From Halomonas sp. (GTDB taxonomy: Bacteria; Pseudomonadota; Gammaproteobacteria; Pseudomonadales; Halomonadaceae): a DNA stretch of 64,000 bases. Below, piece by piece: positions 1 to 10,195 of this stretch. The notes under the pieces were generated by a model. The model saw only the letters and a list, made by a program, of their open reading frames with translations, did no database searches and was not told the DNA's origin. The DNA is taken from contig NZ_JAFWFN010000014.1 in the NCBI RefSeq assembly GCF_017515565.1, forward strand, positions 25,306 through 89,305, given 5' to 3'. A program made the position numbers and the translations under genes. Every line of letters begins with the position of its first letter. Position 1 is the stretch's first letter.

Positions 1-38
1 ACCGCTAGGCGAATGCCTCGCTCGCAAGGAAGTTAGCT

Positions 39-2091
<2,053 letters not shown>

Positions 2092-2313
2092 TTATCCCTT
2101 GGCCAGAAATCAGTGAAACACGGCGCACACCGCCCGTGATAAAGGGGCCTATTGTAGGCAAAAGCGCGGCGGGGAGCCATGGGGGGACGACAGTCGGTTT
2201 CCGCTTAGCCACGCTAGAAATTTGAAACAAGCCGATATTCCAAGCCTAACGTTTTAGGCCAAACGCTTAGCGCAGGGGTAGCCCAAACCAATAAAGGGGT
2301 AACTAAAGAGCCA

Positions 2314-2376
2314 ATGGGGCTCTGCCTTGGGCTGCACCTATTCATGCACCACCACAGTCAGCACCACGACGAATGA
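2314..2376 (+). CDS. Possible 20-residue His-rich leader peptide
   Basis: A short frame with a weak purine-rich sequence (AAAGAG) just before its ATG encodes MGLCLGLHLFMHHHSQHHDE and stops. Six of the twenty residues are His and there is one Cys, a composition suited to binding copper, nickel or zinc. It lies about 120 bases upstream of an operon whose other products also look metal related. It could be a translated leader, a remnant of an older gene, or chance. No homologue is recognised. The frame is seen directly; translation and function are inference. Confidence 0.25.
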   Translation: MGLCLGLHLFMHHHSQHHDE

Positions 2377-2416
2377 GTAGCCCGCGGTAGCTACTACATA
2401 CCTACAACCTTGAAAA

Positions 2417-2448
2417 GGGCAAGAAAAATTGCCCTGGATCAATATAAC
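2417..2448 (+). promoter_or_regulatory. Inverted repeat and TATAAC box before metal-linked operon
   Basis: GGGCAA (2417-2422), six-base spacer, TTGCCC (2429-2434) is a perfect inverted repeat. TATAAC at 2443-2448 could be a -10 box, which would put the repeat across the -35/spacer region, where operators of repressors or MerR-type activators sit. The right arm also starts TTGCCCTGGATCAA (2429-2442), which matches 8 of 10 fixed positions of an FNR/Anr box (TTGAT-N4-ATCAA). Both readings are possible and neither is proven. Confidence 0.4.
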
Positions 2449-2496
2449 CCAGGCCACAGCGAGGCAAGCTGAAGGCCTGACTCAACGGAGTTCATC

Positions 2497-2820
2497 ATGC
2501 GCCAGATCACTCGGACATCATCAACACAACGCATGGGAGGCCGCTGGCTGGCGCTCCTGCTTGCGCTGTTGTTGGCGATGGTCACCCTGTCGAGTCACGG
2601 CGCCATAGAGTCCCACCCAGGCGATTGTGGGGTAGCCGTTGAGTGGATGGCCGATGATGGCCAAAGCGCCGAGCATGACGCCCCTTCTTGTGCTACCTGC
2701 ACCACTGCCTCGGACCAGTTACGATTGATCGTGCTTGGTCCGGATCGCTTGGCTAAGTCGCTGGCCATGGCGGTATTTCCTCAAATACCGCTTACCCCTG
2801 AACGCCCTCCTAGAGCCTGA
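2497..2820 (+). CDS. DUF2946-like exported small protein
   Basis: A 107-residue product with an N-terminal hydrophobic segment (WLALLLALLLAMVTL, residues about 18-32) that acts as signal or anchor, followed by a short exported part with HDAPSCATC and a C-terminal PERPPRA. A single hydrophobic start, a central HxxxCxxC-like motif and a Pro/Arg tail resemble DUF2946 proteins, which are often encoded beside copper receptors and copper-resistance genes. Similarity is judged by eye and is weak. GGAG at 2487-2490 precedes the ATG well. First gene of a four-gene plus-strand operon. Confidence 0.6.
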   Translation: MRQITRTSSTQRMGGRWLALLLALLLAMVTLSSHGAIESHPGDCGVAVEWMADDGQSAEHDAPSCATCTTASDQLRLIVLGPDRLAKSLAMAVFPQIPLTPERPPRA

Positions 2821-2893
2821 TCGAACGCAGACGGTAGCGCCGTCGAATCGCGATACACCTTGCGTCAAACATTACGTTCATCAGGAGTTTCTC

Positions 2894-3994
2894 ATGTCTA
2901 CTCATTTCTCATCGCCTTCATCAGCGCGTCAGGCTCTCATGCCTACGTCCAATCTACTCAGCAGGAAACATCGGCTCCTAGGCTGGCTCATGGCTGCCGG
3001 GCTGGTCCTTTCTACTACGCAAACGTTAGCCGACGCTATTCCCTCAGGAGAGGTCATTACCGCTAACGAGCGTGGCACTTCCCTCACTCGCATCAACTTA
3101 ACAAGCGGTGATGCCACAACCCAATCCATTGGTATTGCTCCTCATAACATTCAGGTCAGCGCTTACGGGCGGTACCTGATGGCCGTAGGGGAAGCCACTT
3201 CCGGGGGGGATAACCATGGCAGCGGGCACGCTCACGGTGAAGCACCCGGTAAGCTCAAGCTCTACACGGCCGATGACCCAACCGGTGCTCCCGTAGCCAG
3301 TATTGAGGTAGGCAGTCATCCAGCCCATGTGGTCAGTGACCTAGAGGGCCGTTTCGCCTTTGTTACCAATGCCGGAGGTGATAGCGTCTCGGTCGTCGAC
3401 CTTGAGACCAAAGAGGCCGTGAACACGGTTACCACCGGAAAATCCCCCCACGGCCTGCGCCTAAGCCCCGATGGACGGGAACTCTATGTGGCTAACGTAC
3501 TGGACGGCAGTGTCTCGGTGATCGATGTGGCATCACAAAATGAGGTTGCTCGCCTAGCGGTAGGCCAAGCCCCGGTTCAGGTGGGCTTTACACCGGACGG
3601 CACTTGGGTTTTTGTCTCGCTGCGCGATGAGAATCGCGTTGCCGTCATCGACACGGCCAGCCGCGAGGTTGTTGAGCGCATCGAAGTAGGACGCCTGCCA
3701 ATCCAGGTACATGCCACTGCAGATGGCCAGTTTATGCTGGTAGCCAACGAAGGCACCGAAGCCGAGCCCGACAACCGGGTCTCGGTCATCGATCTCGATA
3801 GCCGGACGGTGGTGGCAACCTATGGGGTCGGCGCTGGCGCCCACGGTATCAGCGTCGACGACACCGGCCGTTTCGCCTTTATCACCAGCCTCTATAACGA
3901 CAGCCTGTCCGTTATCGACCTGGAAGCTGGTGCCGTCATTAGCCGCTACGACACCGGCAAGGGACCCAACGGCATAACTTGGGTAAACCACTGA
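2894..3994 (+). CDS. Secreted YVTN/YncE-type beta-propeller protein
   Basis: The frame is open from 2735, but the start at 2894 is preferred: CAGGAG lies eight bases before it and a signal peptide follows (GWLMAAGLVLSTTQTLA, residues 30-46). The mature part is built of about seven repeats with the YVTN pattern, e.g. FAFVTNAGGDSVSVVDLET, ELYVANVLDGSVSVIDVAS and FAFITSLYNDSLSVIDLEA, typical of surface or periplasmic propellers (YncE type). An inserted loop DNHGSGHAHGEAP carries three His residues (about 108, 112, 114), a possible metal site. Role unknown; the neighbours suggest metal handling or a redox partner. The open frame upstream of 2894 overlaps the preceding gene and is not thought to be translated. 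Confidence 0.85.
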   Translation: MSTHFSSPSSARQALMPTSNLLSRKHRLLGWLMAAGLVLSTTQTLADAIPSGEVITANERGTSLTRINLTSGDATTQSIGIAPHNIQVSAYGRYLMAVGEATSGGDNHGSGHAHGEAPGKLKLYTADDPTGAPVASIEVGSHPAHVVSDLEGRFAFVTNAGGDSVSVVDLETKEAVNTVTTGKSPHGLRLSPDGRELYVANVLDGSVSVIDVASQNEVARLAVGQAPVQVGFTPDGTWVFVSLRDENRVAVIDTASREVVERIEVGRLPIQVHATADGQFMLVANEGTEAEPDNRVSVIDLDSRTVVATYGVGAGAHGISVDDTGRFAFITSLYNDSLSVIDLEAGAVISRYDTGKGPNGITWVNH

Positions 3995-4006
3995 GGAGTT
4001 AAAACC

Positions 4007-4159
4007 ATGACTGAACATTGCACAGCTCTGATGGGTTCCCTGGGCTGGATTATACCCATCGCTATGCTCACCCTACTCGGCCTCGGCATTGCCGCCCTTA
4101 CCAAGTACCTATTTACGTCCCAACGTACTTCCCGTGGCCTGCCGGAGGATCGCTCATGA
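4007..4159 (+). CDS. Small single-span membrane protein, 50 residues
   Basis: This short gene has a GAGGAG Shine-Dalgarno (3993-3998) and an ATG 12 bases after the propeller gene's stop. Its TGA overlaps the next gene's ATG (ATGA), which argues for translational coupling. The product starts MTEHCTALMGS, then one membrane span (LGWIIPIAMLTLLGLGIAAL, residues 12-31), then a basic tail with KYLFTSQR. A Cys and a His at residues 4-5 precede the span. No family is recognised. Its position in a tight operon between the propeller and the DUF411 protein is the main evidence that it is real. Confidence 0.7.
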   Translation: MTEHCTALMGSLGWIIPIAMLTLLGLGIAALTKYLFTSQRTSRGLPEDRS

Positions 4160-4596
4160 AACGTCTGAGCCCCTCTCTCCTGCTCTCTGCCGCCCTGCTG
4201 CTAGGCGCTGGCACGACCCAGGCTGCCTTGCCCGACAAAGCGACCATGTTCAAGAACCCACAGTGCGGCTGTTGTGACGAGTACGCCCGCCAGCTTGGTA
4301 CCCGCGGAGTCGAGGTGGCGATCGTCGACGATGTCGAAGTGGGCAACATCAAGCAGCGCGCCGGCCTGCCCTATGGTCTAGGCTCCTGTCACACTATTCA
4401 GATGGGTGGCTACGCCATCGAGGGCCACGTGCCCTTCGAAGCGGTGGAACATCTCTTCGAGGAGCACCTAGACACCCGTGGAATAGGTCTAGCAGGGATG
4501 CCTATCGGCACACCCGGCATGCCAGGACCCAAGCAAGGGGAGTGGGACATCTACCAGTTCCGAGACGGCGAAGCCATGCCGTTCATGACTCTCTGA
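4156..4596 (+). CDS. DUF411 metal-binding periplasmic protein
   Basis: The start at 4156 overlaps the previous stop (ATGA) and gives a proper signal peptide (SPSLLLSAALLLGAGTTQA, residues 5-23). The mature 120-residue part shows the DUF411 hallmarks: MFKNPQCGCCDEYA with Cys 37, 39 and 40, then GLGSCHTIQMGGYAIEGHVP with Cys 78 and His 79. DUF411 has a thioredoxin-like fold and is commonly encoded with copper and other heavy-metal resistance genes; copper binding is the usual proposal, without a settled mechanism. The reading frame is also open upstream to 4018, but that would remove the signal peptide from the N-terminus. Last gene of the operon. Confidence 0.88.
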   Translation: MKRLSPSLLLSAALLLGAGTTQAALPDKATMFKNPQCGCCDEYARQLGTRGVEVAIVDDVEVGNIKQRAGLPYGLGSCHTIQMGGYAIEGHVPFEAVEHLFEEHLDTRGIGLAGMPIGTPGMPGPKQGEWDIYQFRDGEAMPFMTL

Positions 4597-4624
4597 TCCA
4601 TACTAGGAATCTCACTAACTAGAA

Positions 4625-4658
4625 TTGCCGCTTCTTTCTACAACGAAGCGGCACTTTT
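4625..4658 (+). terminator. Intrinsic terminator of metal-linked operon
   Basis: GCCGCTTC (4627-4634), ten-base loop, GAAGCGGC (4645-4652) is a perfect 8-bp stem, followed after two bases by TTTT. It lies 30 bases past the DUF411 stop. A second, smaller stem TTGCCG-N8-CGGCAA follows at 4712-4731. Confidence 0.65.
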
Positions 4659-4766
4659 AGAGCCACAAATGCAGCGCATAGTGTTAGAGGAAAATCTTCG
4701 AGCAGTTGAGATTGCCGCTTTTTATCGGCAACCTAGTGATAACATTATCGACAGAGCACTACGGCC

Positions 4767-5357
4767 ATGTTGACTGCTTTTGACCAAACACTCGCCGCCA
4801 TCGATGCCTTGCATGGTGAAGACCCTCGTACTACGACAATGGCCGATGGCACTTCATTGCCCCAGGAGCTTGCCTATGCCCAGCGTATGAGCGGCTGGCT
4901 AGATAGAGTGCACAACGCCCCCAATGACGTATTGCGCCTTGCAGTACGCGCGCAGCACTTACAGCGCTGGCTAGTTCCGCGCGAGGAGTATCCTGAAGGG
5001 CGCATAGGGTATTTAACCTGGCGGCGCGACCAGGGCGAGCGCGCAGGCGATACCACGGCTAAGCTAATGCGTGAGGTAGGCTATAGCGACGCAGACGCCG
5101 AACGCGCAACAGCGATTATTCGCAAGCAAGGCCTCGGCCGCGACCCAGATGTCCAGGCGCTGGAAGATTGCGCTTGCCTCGTGTTTCTAGAAAACTACTT
5201 TGCCGATTTCTCACGCAAAATTGACCATGACCACATGGTACGCATTGTGCAAAAAACATGGGGCAAGATGTCACCCGAGGCCCACAAACTTGCCCTTACG
5301 CTGCCAATGTCTGACACCTCCGCCGCACTGGTGAAAGAAGCGCTAGAAAGCGCATAA
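4767..5357 (+). CDS. DUF4202 domain protein
   Basis: Soluble 196-residue protein without signal peptide or membrane span. It fits the DUF4202 family throughout: start FDQTLAAIDALHGEDP, middle LAVRAQHLQRWLVPREEYPEG and RIGYLTWRRDQ, later ALEDCACLVFLENYFADF. The His and Asp/Glu pattern (AQHLQRW, EDCACLVFLE) resembles HD-type helical metal-binding folds, so a phosphohydrolase-like activity is possible, but no reaction is established for the family. No strong Shine-Dalgarno is seen. It has its own intergenic space on both sides, so it is probably transcribed alone or with the next gene. Confidence 0.8.
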   Translation: MLTAFDQTLAAIDALHGEDPRTTTMADGTSLPQELAYAQRMSGWLDRVHNAPNDVLRLAVRAQHLQRWLVPREEYPEGRIGYLTWRRDQGERAGDTTAKLMREVGYSDADAERATAIIRKQGLGRDPDVQALEDCACLVFLENYFADFSRKIDHDHMVRIVQKTWGKMSPEAHKLALTLPMSDTSAALVKEALESA

Positions 5358-5445
5358 ACCGTACCACCAAGATGCAGAGTAGCGGTGGCTGCGGTAAAGT
5401 AGCGCTATTTCCACTCCGCTTCCAGCAGTGACGGCCTGACCAACT

Positions 5446-8400
5446 ATGATTGCATCCTTGGATACGCGCACGGCTCCTTTTAAGCGCTTGAGCAGCCATT
5501 ACGTGCGTTTTCTTGAAGCCCTGCGCGCACGCGGCTTTGAAGGCGAGATTACTCCCGACTATGCCAACCGCACCGTGCTGGCAACGGATAACTCGATATA
5601 CCAGCGCCTGCCCCAAGCGGCGGTATTCCCCAAGAATGCTGAAGACCTAGAGCGCCTAGCCAAGCTGGTGGCTGAGCTGCCTCACCGCGACATCGTATTA
5701 ACGCCTCGGGGCGGCGGCACCGGCACCAACGGTCAGTCGTTAACTGACGGTATCGTGGTGGACGTTTCCCGCCATATGAATCAGATTTTAGAGATTGACG
5801 TGAACGCTAGGCGGGTACGCGTTCAAGCGGGCGTGGTGAAAGATCAACTCAATGCAGCGCTTAAGCCGCATGGATTGTTTTTTGCCCCAGAACTTTCAAC
5901 CTCTAACCGTGCCACCATCGGCGGCATGATCTCCACCGATGCCAGCGGCCAGGGGAGCTGCGAGTATGGCAAAACCCGCGATCACGTGTTGGAACTGGAT
6001 ACGATTCTGCTGGGTGGGCAACACCTACACAGCCGCCCGTTAACCTCGAATGAAGAGCAGAATGGCTGCCAGCAGCAGGGTATTATCGGCCGCGTGCATA
6101 CCACTGCGGCCACGATTATCGACCAACAGCGCGAGCTGATTGAGGCGAAATTTCCGCCGCTCAACCGCTGCTTAACTGGCTACGATTTGGCCCATCTGCG
6201 GGAAGCGGAAGGCCAGTTAAACTTAAACAGCTTGCTGTGTGGATCGGAAGGCTCACTAGGCTTTTTGAATGAAGCGGTACTCAACGTGCTGCCGATTCCC
6301 AAGTATTCCACGCTGGTGAATGTGCGCTACCCAGGCTTTATGGATGCGCTGCGAGATGCCAAAGCGTTAATGAGCGCCAGCGCACGCCCCACCTCGATCG
6401 AAACTATCGACGACACCGTTCTGCAGTTGGCTATGGAGGACTTTGTATGGGACAGCGTGGCAGAGTTCTTCCCCGCCACCGGCAGTACGCCGATTCGCGG
6501 TATTAACCTGATTGAGTTTAACGACGACGATGAAAGTGCCCTTGCAGCGCGTGTGCAGGCGTTCACTGAACATTTGAGTCAAGACCCTACCGTAGCGCGC
6601 TTAGGCTACACCCTGGCTGAGGGCCGAGCGCAGATCCAAAAAGTTTACGCGATGCGCAAACGCTCGGTAGGCTTGTTGGGGAACGTGCAGGGTGAAAAAC
6701 GCCCGATTGCGTTTGTGGAAGATACTGCCGTGCCACCAGAGCACCTGGCAGACTTTATCACTGAGTTCCGCGCTGCGCTGGACGCCAGAAAGCTCTCTTA
6801 CGGGATGTTTGGCCATGTGGACGCGGGCGTGCTGCACGTACGTCCGGCGCTGGATATGAAAGACCCCGCACAGGAGGCGCTGATTCGTGAAATTTCCGAT
6901 GAAGTAGCCGCGCTTACCCAGAAGTACGGCGGGCTTTTGTGGGGGGAACACGGTAAAGGCGTCCGCTCTGAATACGGCCCCAAATTCTTTGGCGAGCTTT
7001 ACCCCAGCCTGCAGCGAGTAAAAGCGGCCTTTGACCCGCATAACCAACTGAACCCAGGCAAAATTGCCTCCCCCGCTGATGGCAATAAACTAATCGCTAA
7101 AGACAGCGACCCTGAACTGTTAACGGTCAATGGCGTCCCCATGCGTGGCCAGCTTGATCGCACCATTGATGAGCGCGCATGGCAGGCCTATGACGCGGCG
7201 GTTTACTGCAACGGCAATGGCGCTTGTTACAACTACGATGTTGATGACCCCATGTGCCCTTCCTGGAAGGCCACCCGCGACCGCGTTCACTCGCCCAAAG
7301 GCCGCGCCAGTTTGATTCGTGAGTGGCTACGCTTGCAGTCCCAGGCGGGCATTGATGTAGTGGAAGAGTCGCGCAAGAAAAAGGCCGAACGCAGTTGGGG
7401 CTATATCAAAAGCTTCCCGCGTAGGGTAATGAACACTTTCAGCAAGCAGCAACATCACGACTACTCCCACCAAGTGTACGACGCGATGGCGGGCTGCTTG
7501 GCGTGTAAATCCTGCGCCGGCCAGTGCCCGATCAAAGTCAACGTGCCGCAGTTCCGTTCGCAGTTTTTAGAGGTCTACCACGGCCGCTACCTGCGCCCAC
7601 TGCGGGACTACGTGATTGGCGGTACCGAGTTTATGCTGCCGACGCTAGCCAACGCCGCGCCGCTCTATAACGCCATGCTCGGTCAGCGCTGGGTGGAAAA
7701 GCTAATGAGCAAAGGGCTGGGGATCAGCGACTCACCTCAGCTCTCTCGCGCCAGCTTGAAAAAGCAGCTGCGCGCCTGGGGCATCGCTGAGGCTACCCCG
7801 ACGTCGCTTGCACTGCTTACTGAGCAGCAGCGGGCCAACAGCGTCGTCATTGTGCAGGACGCTTTCACCAGCCATTTTGAAGCCCAGTTGGTAATGGACG
7901 TAGTCGAGTTGCTATCGCGGCTTGATCTGCGGGTATTTGTGATGCCGTATTCTGCTAACGGCAAGCCGCTGCACGTACAGGGCTTTTTAGGCGCATTTGA
8001 GCGCACGGCAGAAAAACAGGCCAAACGCTTGCGGGCGATAGCAGAATTTGAGGTGCCCATGGTGGGTATAGACCCTGCCATGACACTGACCTACCGCCAA
8101 GAGTATGTGAAAGCACTTGGCAATGAACAAGTGCCCAACGTGCTGATGCTACAAGAGTGGCTGGCAACGCGTATCAACACGTTAGCGCCTAGCCAACTTA
8201 CGCTAACCGATCCTGGCTATAAGTTGCTTTCCCACTGCACCGAAAAAACCAACGCACCGGGCAGCCCCAAAGCCTGGCAGCAGGTGTTCGCAGCGTTTGG
8301 CTTAAAACTTGAGCTGGCCAATACCGGCTGCTGCGGTATGTCCGGTACCTACGGGCATGAAACCCGCAATGTGGCAACGTCAAAAACCATTTACGCCCAA

Positions 8401-8547
8401 TCCTGGCAGCCCCAAGTGGAGGCCGACGAAAACGCAGGCAAGCTGCTAGCAACAGGCTACTCCTGCCGCAGCCAGGTAAAGCGCTACTCGGCGCAAACGT
8501 TACCCCATCCGCTTCAGGCGCTGCTTAGGTGCCTGCGCAGCCATTAA
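5446..8547 (+). CDS. ydiJ: FAD/Fe-S oxidoreductase YdiJ (D-2-hydroxyacid dehydrogenase family)
   Basis: Very large (1033 residues) flavin and iron-sulfur enzyme, about the length of E. coli YdiJ. Domain order: N-terminal PCMH FAD-binding domain with LTPRGGGTGTNGQSL (about residues 85-100) and STDASGQGSCEYGKT; FAD-linked oxidase C-terminal domain with FGHVDAGVLHVRP (about 455-468) and HNQLNPGKI; a 4Fe-4S segment CLACKSCAGQCPIKV (about 683-697); and a C-terminal CCG domain with NTGCCGMSGTYGHE (about 958). Homologues oxidise D-2-hydroxyglutarate or D-lactate-like acids and pass electrons to the respiratory chain. The exact substrate here is inferred. A strong terminator follows. Confidence 0.92.
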   Translation: MIASLDTRTAPFKRLSSHYVRFLEALRARGFEGEITPDYANRTVLATDNSIYQRLPQAAVFPKNAEDLERLAKLVAELPHRDIVLTPRGGGTGTNGQSLTDGIVVDVSRHMNQILEIDVNARRVRVQAGVVKDQLNAALKPHGLFFAPELSTSNRATIGGMISTDASGQGSCEYGKTRDHVLELDTILLGGQHLHSRPLTSNEEQNGCQQQGIIGRVHTTAATIIDQQRELIEAKFPPLNRCLTGYDLAHLREAEGQLNLNSLLCGSEGSLGFLNEAVLNVLPIPKYSTLVNVRYPGFMDALRDAKALMSASARPTSIETIDDTVLQLAMEDFVWDSVAEFFPATGSTPIRGINLIEFNDDDESALAARVQAFTEHLSQDPTVARLGYTLAEGRAQIQKVYAMRKRSVGLLGNVQGEKRPIAFVEDTAVPPEHLADFITEFRAALDARKLSYGMFGHVDAGVLHVRPALDMKDPAQEALIREISDEVAALTQKYGGLLWGEHGKGVRSEYGPKFFGELYPSLQRVKAAFDPHNQLNPGKIASPADGNKLIAKDSDPELLTVNGVPMRGQLDRTIDERAWQAYDAAVYCNGNGACYNYDVDDPMCPSWKATRDRVHSPKGRASLIREWLRLQSQAGIDVVEESRKKKAERSWGYIKSFPRRVMNTFSKQQHHDYSHQVYDAMAGCLACKSCAGQCPIKVNVPQFRSQFLEVYHGRYLRPLRDYVIGGTEFMLPTLANAAPLYNAMLGQRWVEKLMSKGLGISDSPQLSRASLKKQLRAWGIAEATPTSLALLTEQQRANSVVIVQDAFTSHFEAQLVMDVVELLSRLDLRVFVMPYSANGKPLHVQGFLGAFERTAEKQAKRLRAIAEFEVPMVGIDPAMTLTYRQEYVKALGNEQVPNVLMLQEWLATRINTLAPSQLTLTDPGYKLLSHCTEKTNAPGSPKAWQQVFAAFGLKLELANTGCCGMSGTYGHETRNVATSKTIYAQSWQPQVEADENAGKLLATGYSCRSQVKRYSAQTLPHPLQALLRCLRSH

Positions 8548-8563
8548 GCTTGCATACGCGAAC

Positions 8564-8599
8564 AAAAGGGGCTTACACCGGGTGTAAGCCCCTTTTTTT
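8564..8599. terminator. Strong intrinsic terminator after ydiJ
   Basis: GGGGCTTACAC (8568-8578), three-base loop, GTGTAAGCCCC (8582-8592), then seven T. The 11-bp perfect stem is preceded by AAAA, so it can also work on the minus strand, where the convergent NTF2-like gene ends. Confidence 0.9.
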
Positions 8600-8645
8600 A
8601 TTACAATGCATTTTCTATTTCACGGATTAAGCAACTAGCCAGTTG

Positions 8646-9209
8646 TTACTCCGTGAAAGGCAGCGAGGAGTGGTGCAGCACAATGCGTAGCTCGCCTTCA
8701 TCGTCTAGTTGATAGCCCCAGCTCTTATCTACTGTGGTGGTGTTGCCATCGCTATCCAGGATAGAAACATTACCCACCGTCATCGCTGTATCACCACTAA
8801 TAAAGATAGCGGCGTTATCAATGGTCACCTCCTGCCAGCCGTTCAGCGCGAAGCCACTATCGTTGGGGAATTCATCGCTATGCCCAACAAAATAAGCCAG
8901 CGCGCCTTCAGGCGTAGTGCGGAACGTTTGCGGCGCGGCTGCTAAAGTGGGTTTAAACAGTACCGGCCCTATCTCATAGCCATAAGCGCTTTCAATAACC
9001 GATTGGGCCAGTTCACTGGCGGCCTCAATGCCGTCGTTTTCATAGGTGTTTGAGATATTTACCAGCGCGTCACCCCACGCTTTTTGCGCTTCGATCACCT
9101 GCTCTTCAGTAATGTCTCCGCCTAAATGGGTTACCTCATGTGCGCCCGCTAAAGAGGCAGCACCAATACCCAAACCCAGCACGGCGCTGGTAAAAAGTAC
9201 TTTAATCAT
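8646..9209 (-). CDS. Secreted NTF2/SnoaL-like protein
   Basis: The 187-residue product has a signal peptide (VLFTSAVLGLGIGAASLAGA, cleaved before HEVTHL). The mature part alternates helices (QVIEAQKAWGDALVNI) with strand-rich segments such as AIFISGDTAMTVGNVSI and LRIVLHHSSLPF. This is the cone-fold pattern of SnoaL/DUF4440/NTF2-like proteins, whose C-terminal strand often carries His residues in a pocket. Similar proteins are sometimes labelled phosphoribosyl-AMP cyclohydrolase in databases; the cytoplasmic HisI motifs are absent, so I do not accept that name. TTAGGAG precedes the start. The upstream region contains three consecutive hairpins. Confidence 0.7.
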   Translation of the reverse strand: MIKVLFTSAVLGLGIGAASLAGAHEVTHLGGDITEEQVIEAQKAWGDALVNISNTYENDGIEAASELAQSVIESAYGYEIGPVLFKPTLAAAPQTFRTTPEGALAYFVGHSDEFPNDSGFALNGWQEVTIDNAAIFISGDTAMTVGNVSILDSDGNTTTVDKSWGYQLDDEGELRIVLHHSSLPFTE

Positions 9210-9240
9210 TACTATTGATCTCCTAATTACATATTAAAAG

Positions 9241-9320
9241 GCAGTGAACATTTTGCTTCACTGCACTACTTAGCAAGCCGCTATACCTTCGTGCTAAGAA
9301 ACCTGCTAGTAAACGCAGGT
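9241..9320 (-). promoter_or_regulatory. Three consecutive hairpins between trpC and NTF2-like gene
   Basis: Three perfect inverted repeats follow each other: GCAGTGAA-N8-TTCACTGC (9241-9264), CTTAGCA-N16-TGCTAAG (9269-9298) and ACCTGC-N8-GCAGGT (9301-9320). Read on the minus strand they are the end of the trp operon transcript and/or the 5' leader of the NTF2-like gene. The last one met by the polymerase (9241-9264) is followed by CTTTTAAT, terminator-like; the first is followed by TTTCTT. One of them probably ends trpGDC. Confidence 0.5.
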
Positions 9321-9383
9321 GCTTTCCATCAATCAGACTGATGCCCCTTAACAGTGAACAAAGGAGCGAACGTAAGAAGCTCT

Positions 9384-10187
9384 TTAAAAAAACAGTCTTT
9401 TTAACGCTAACCCAGGATCCTCTTCACGCATAAAGGCTTCGCCGACCAAAAAGCCGTTTACATCATGGTCGCGCATTAGCTCTACGTCGTCGCTGGTATG
9501 GATACCAGACTCGGTAATTACCGTGACGCCTGCAGGAATGCGTGGCAGCAGGTCAAGAGTGGTATTCAGGCTGGTATCAAAGGTGTGTAAGTTGCGGTTG
9601 TTGATGCCCACAAGTTTCAGGTTCAGCGCCAAGGCGCGCTCTAGCTCAGTGGCGTCGTGGACTTCTACCAATACATCCATCCCCAAAGCGTTAGCCTGCT
9701 GATGCAGGTCGCGCAGTTGAGAGTCGTCCAAGGCAGCTACAATCAGCAAGATGCAGTCTGCGCCAATAGCCCGGGCTTCAGTCACTTGGTAACCATGGGT
9801 AATAAAGTCTTTACGAATCACCGGCAGCTCACACGCGTCACGGGCGGCGATCAAGTAATCTTCATGGCCTTGAAAAAAATCCGCATCGGTCAGCACCGAG
9901 AGGCACGCAGCTCCCCCTTGGGCATAACTTTGTGCAATATCCGCAGGGTGAAAATCCTCACGCATTACCCCTTTAGAGGGCGAAGCTTTTTTTACCTCGG
10001 CGATCACCGCCGCATCACCCGCGGCAATACGGGCATTCAGCGCGTCGATAAAGCCACGGGGAGCGCTCTGCTTTTCAGCCAGCGCCAGCAAATCCGCTTC
10101 ACTTACCGCTTGGCGGCGCTCAGCCACTTCTTGGTCTTTACGGGCCAAAATACGCGTTAAAATTGTCGGTGTTGCCTGGTCACTCAT
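9384..10187 (-). CDS. trpC: Indole-3-glycerol phosphate synthase
   Basis: Catalyses ring closure of 1-(2-carboxyphenylamino)-1-deoxyribulose 5-phosphate to indole-3-glycerol phosphate in tryptophan biosynthesis. It is a monofunctional TIM-barrel protein (267 residues), not fused to TrpF as in E. coli. Visible motifs: [13 protein letters not shown] (catalytic Lys region, about residues 60-72), [47 protein letters not shown] and [12 protein letters not shown] (phosphate-binding end). It follows trpD with only 8 bases between them, so it is the last gene of trpGDC. Confidence 0.96.
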   Translation of the reverse strand: MSDQATPTILTRILARKDQEVAERRQAVSEADLLALAEKQSAPRGFIDALNARIAAGDAAVIAEVKKASPSKGVMREDFHPADIAQSYAQGGAACLSVLTDADFFQGHEDYLIAARDACELPVIRKDFITHGYQVTEARAIGADCILLIVAALDDSQLRDLHQQANALGMDVLVEVHDATELERALALNLKLVGINNRNLHTFDTSLNTTLDLLPRIPAGVTVITESGIHTSDDVELMRDHDVNGFLVGEAFMREEDPGLALKRLFF

Positions 10188-10195
10188 TGAATTAT

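Noticed and set aside
8646-9209. Phosphoribosyl-AMP cyclohydrolase (HisI) reading of the secreted protein
   Set aside because: It has a signal peptide and NTF2-like pattern and lacks the HisI metal Cys/His motifs.
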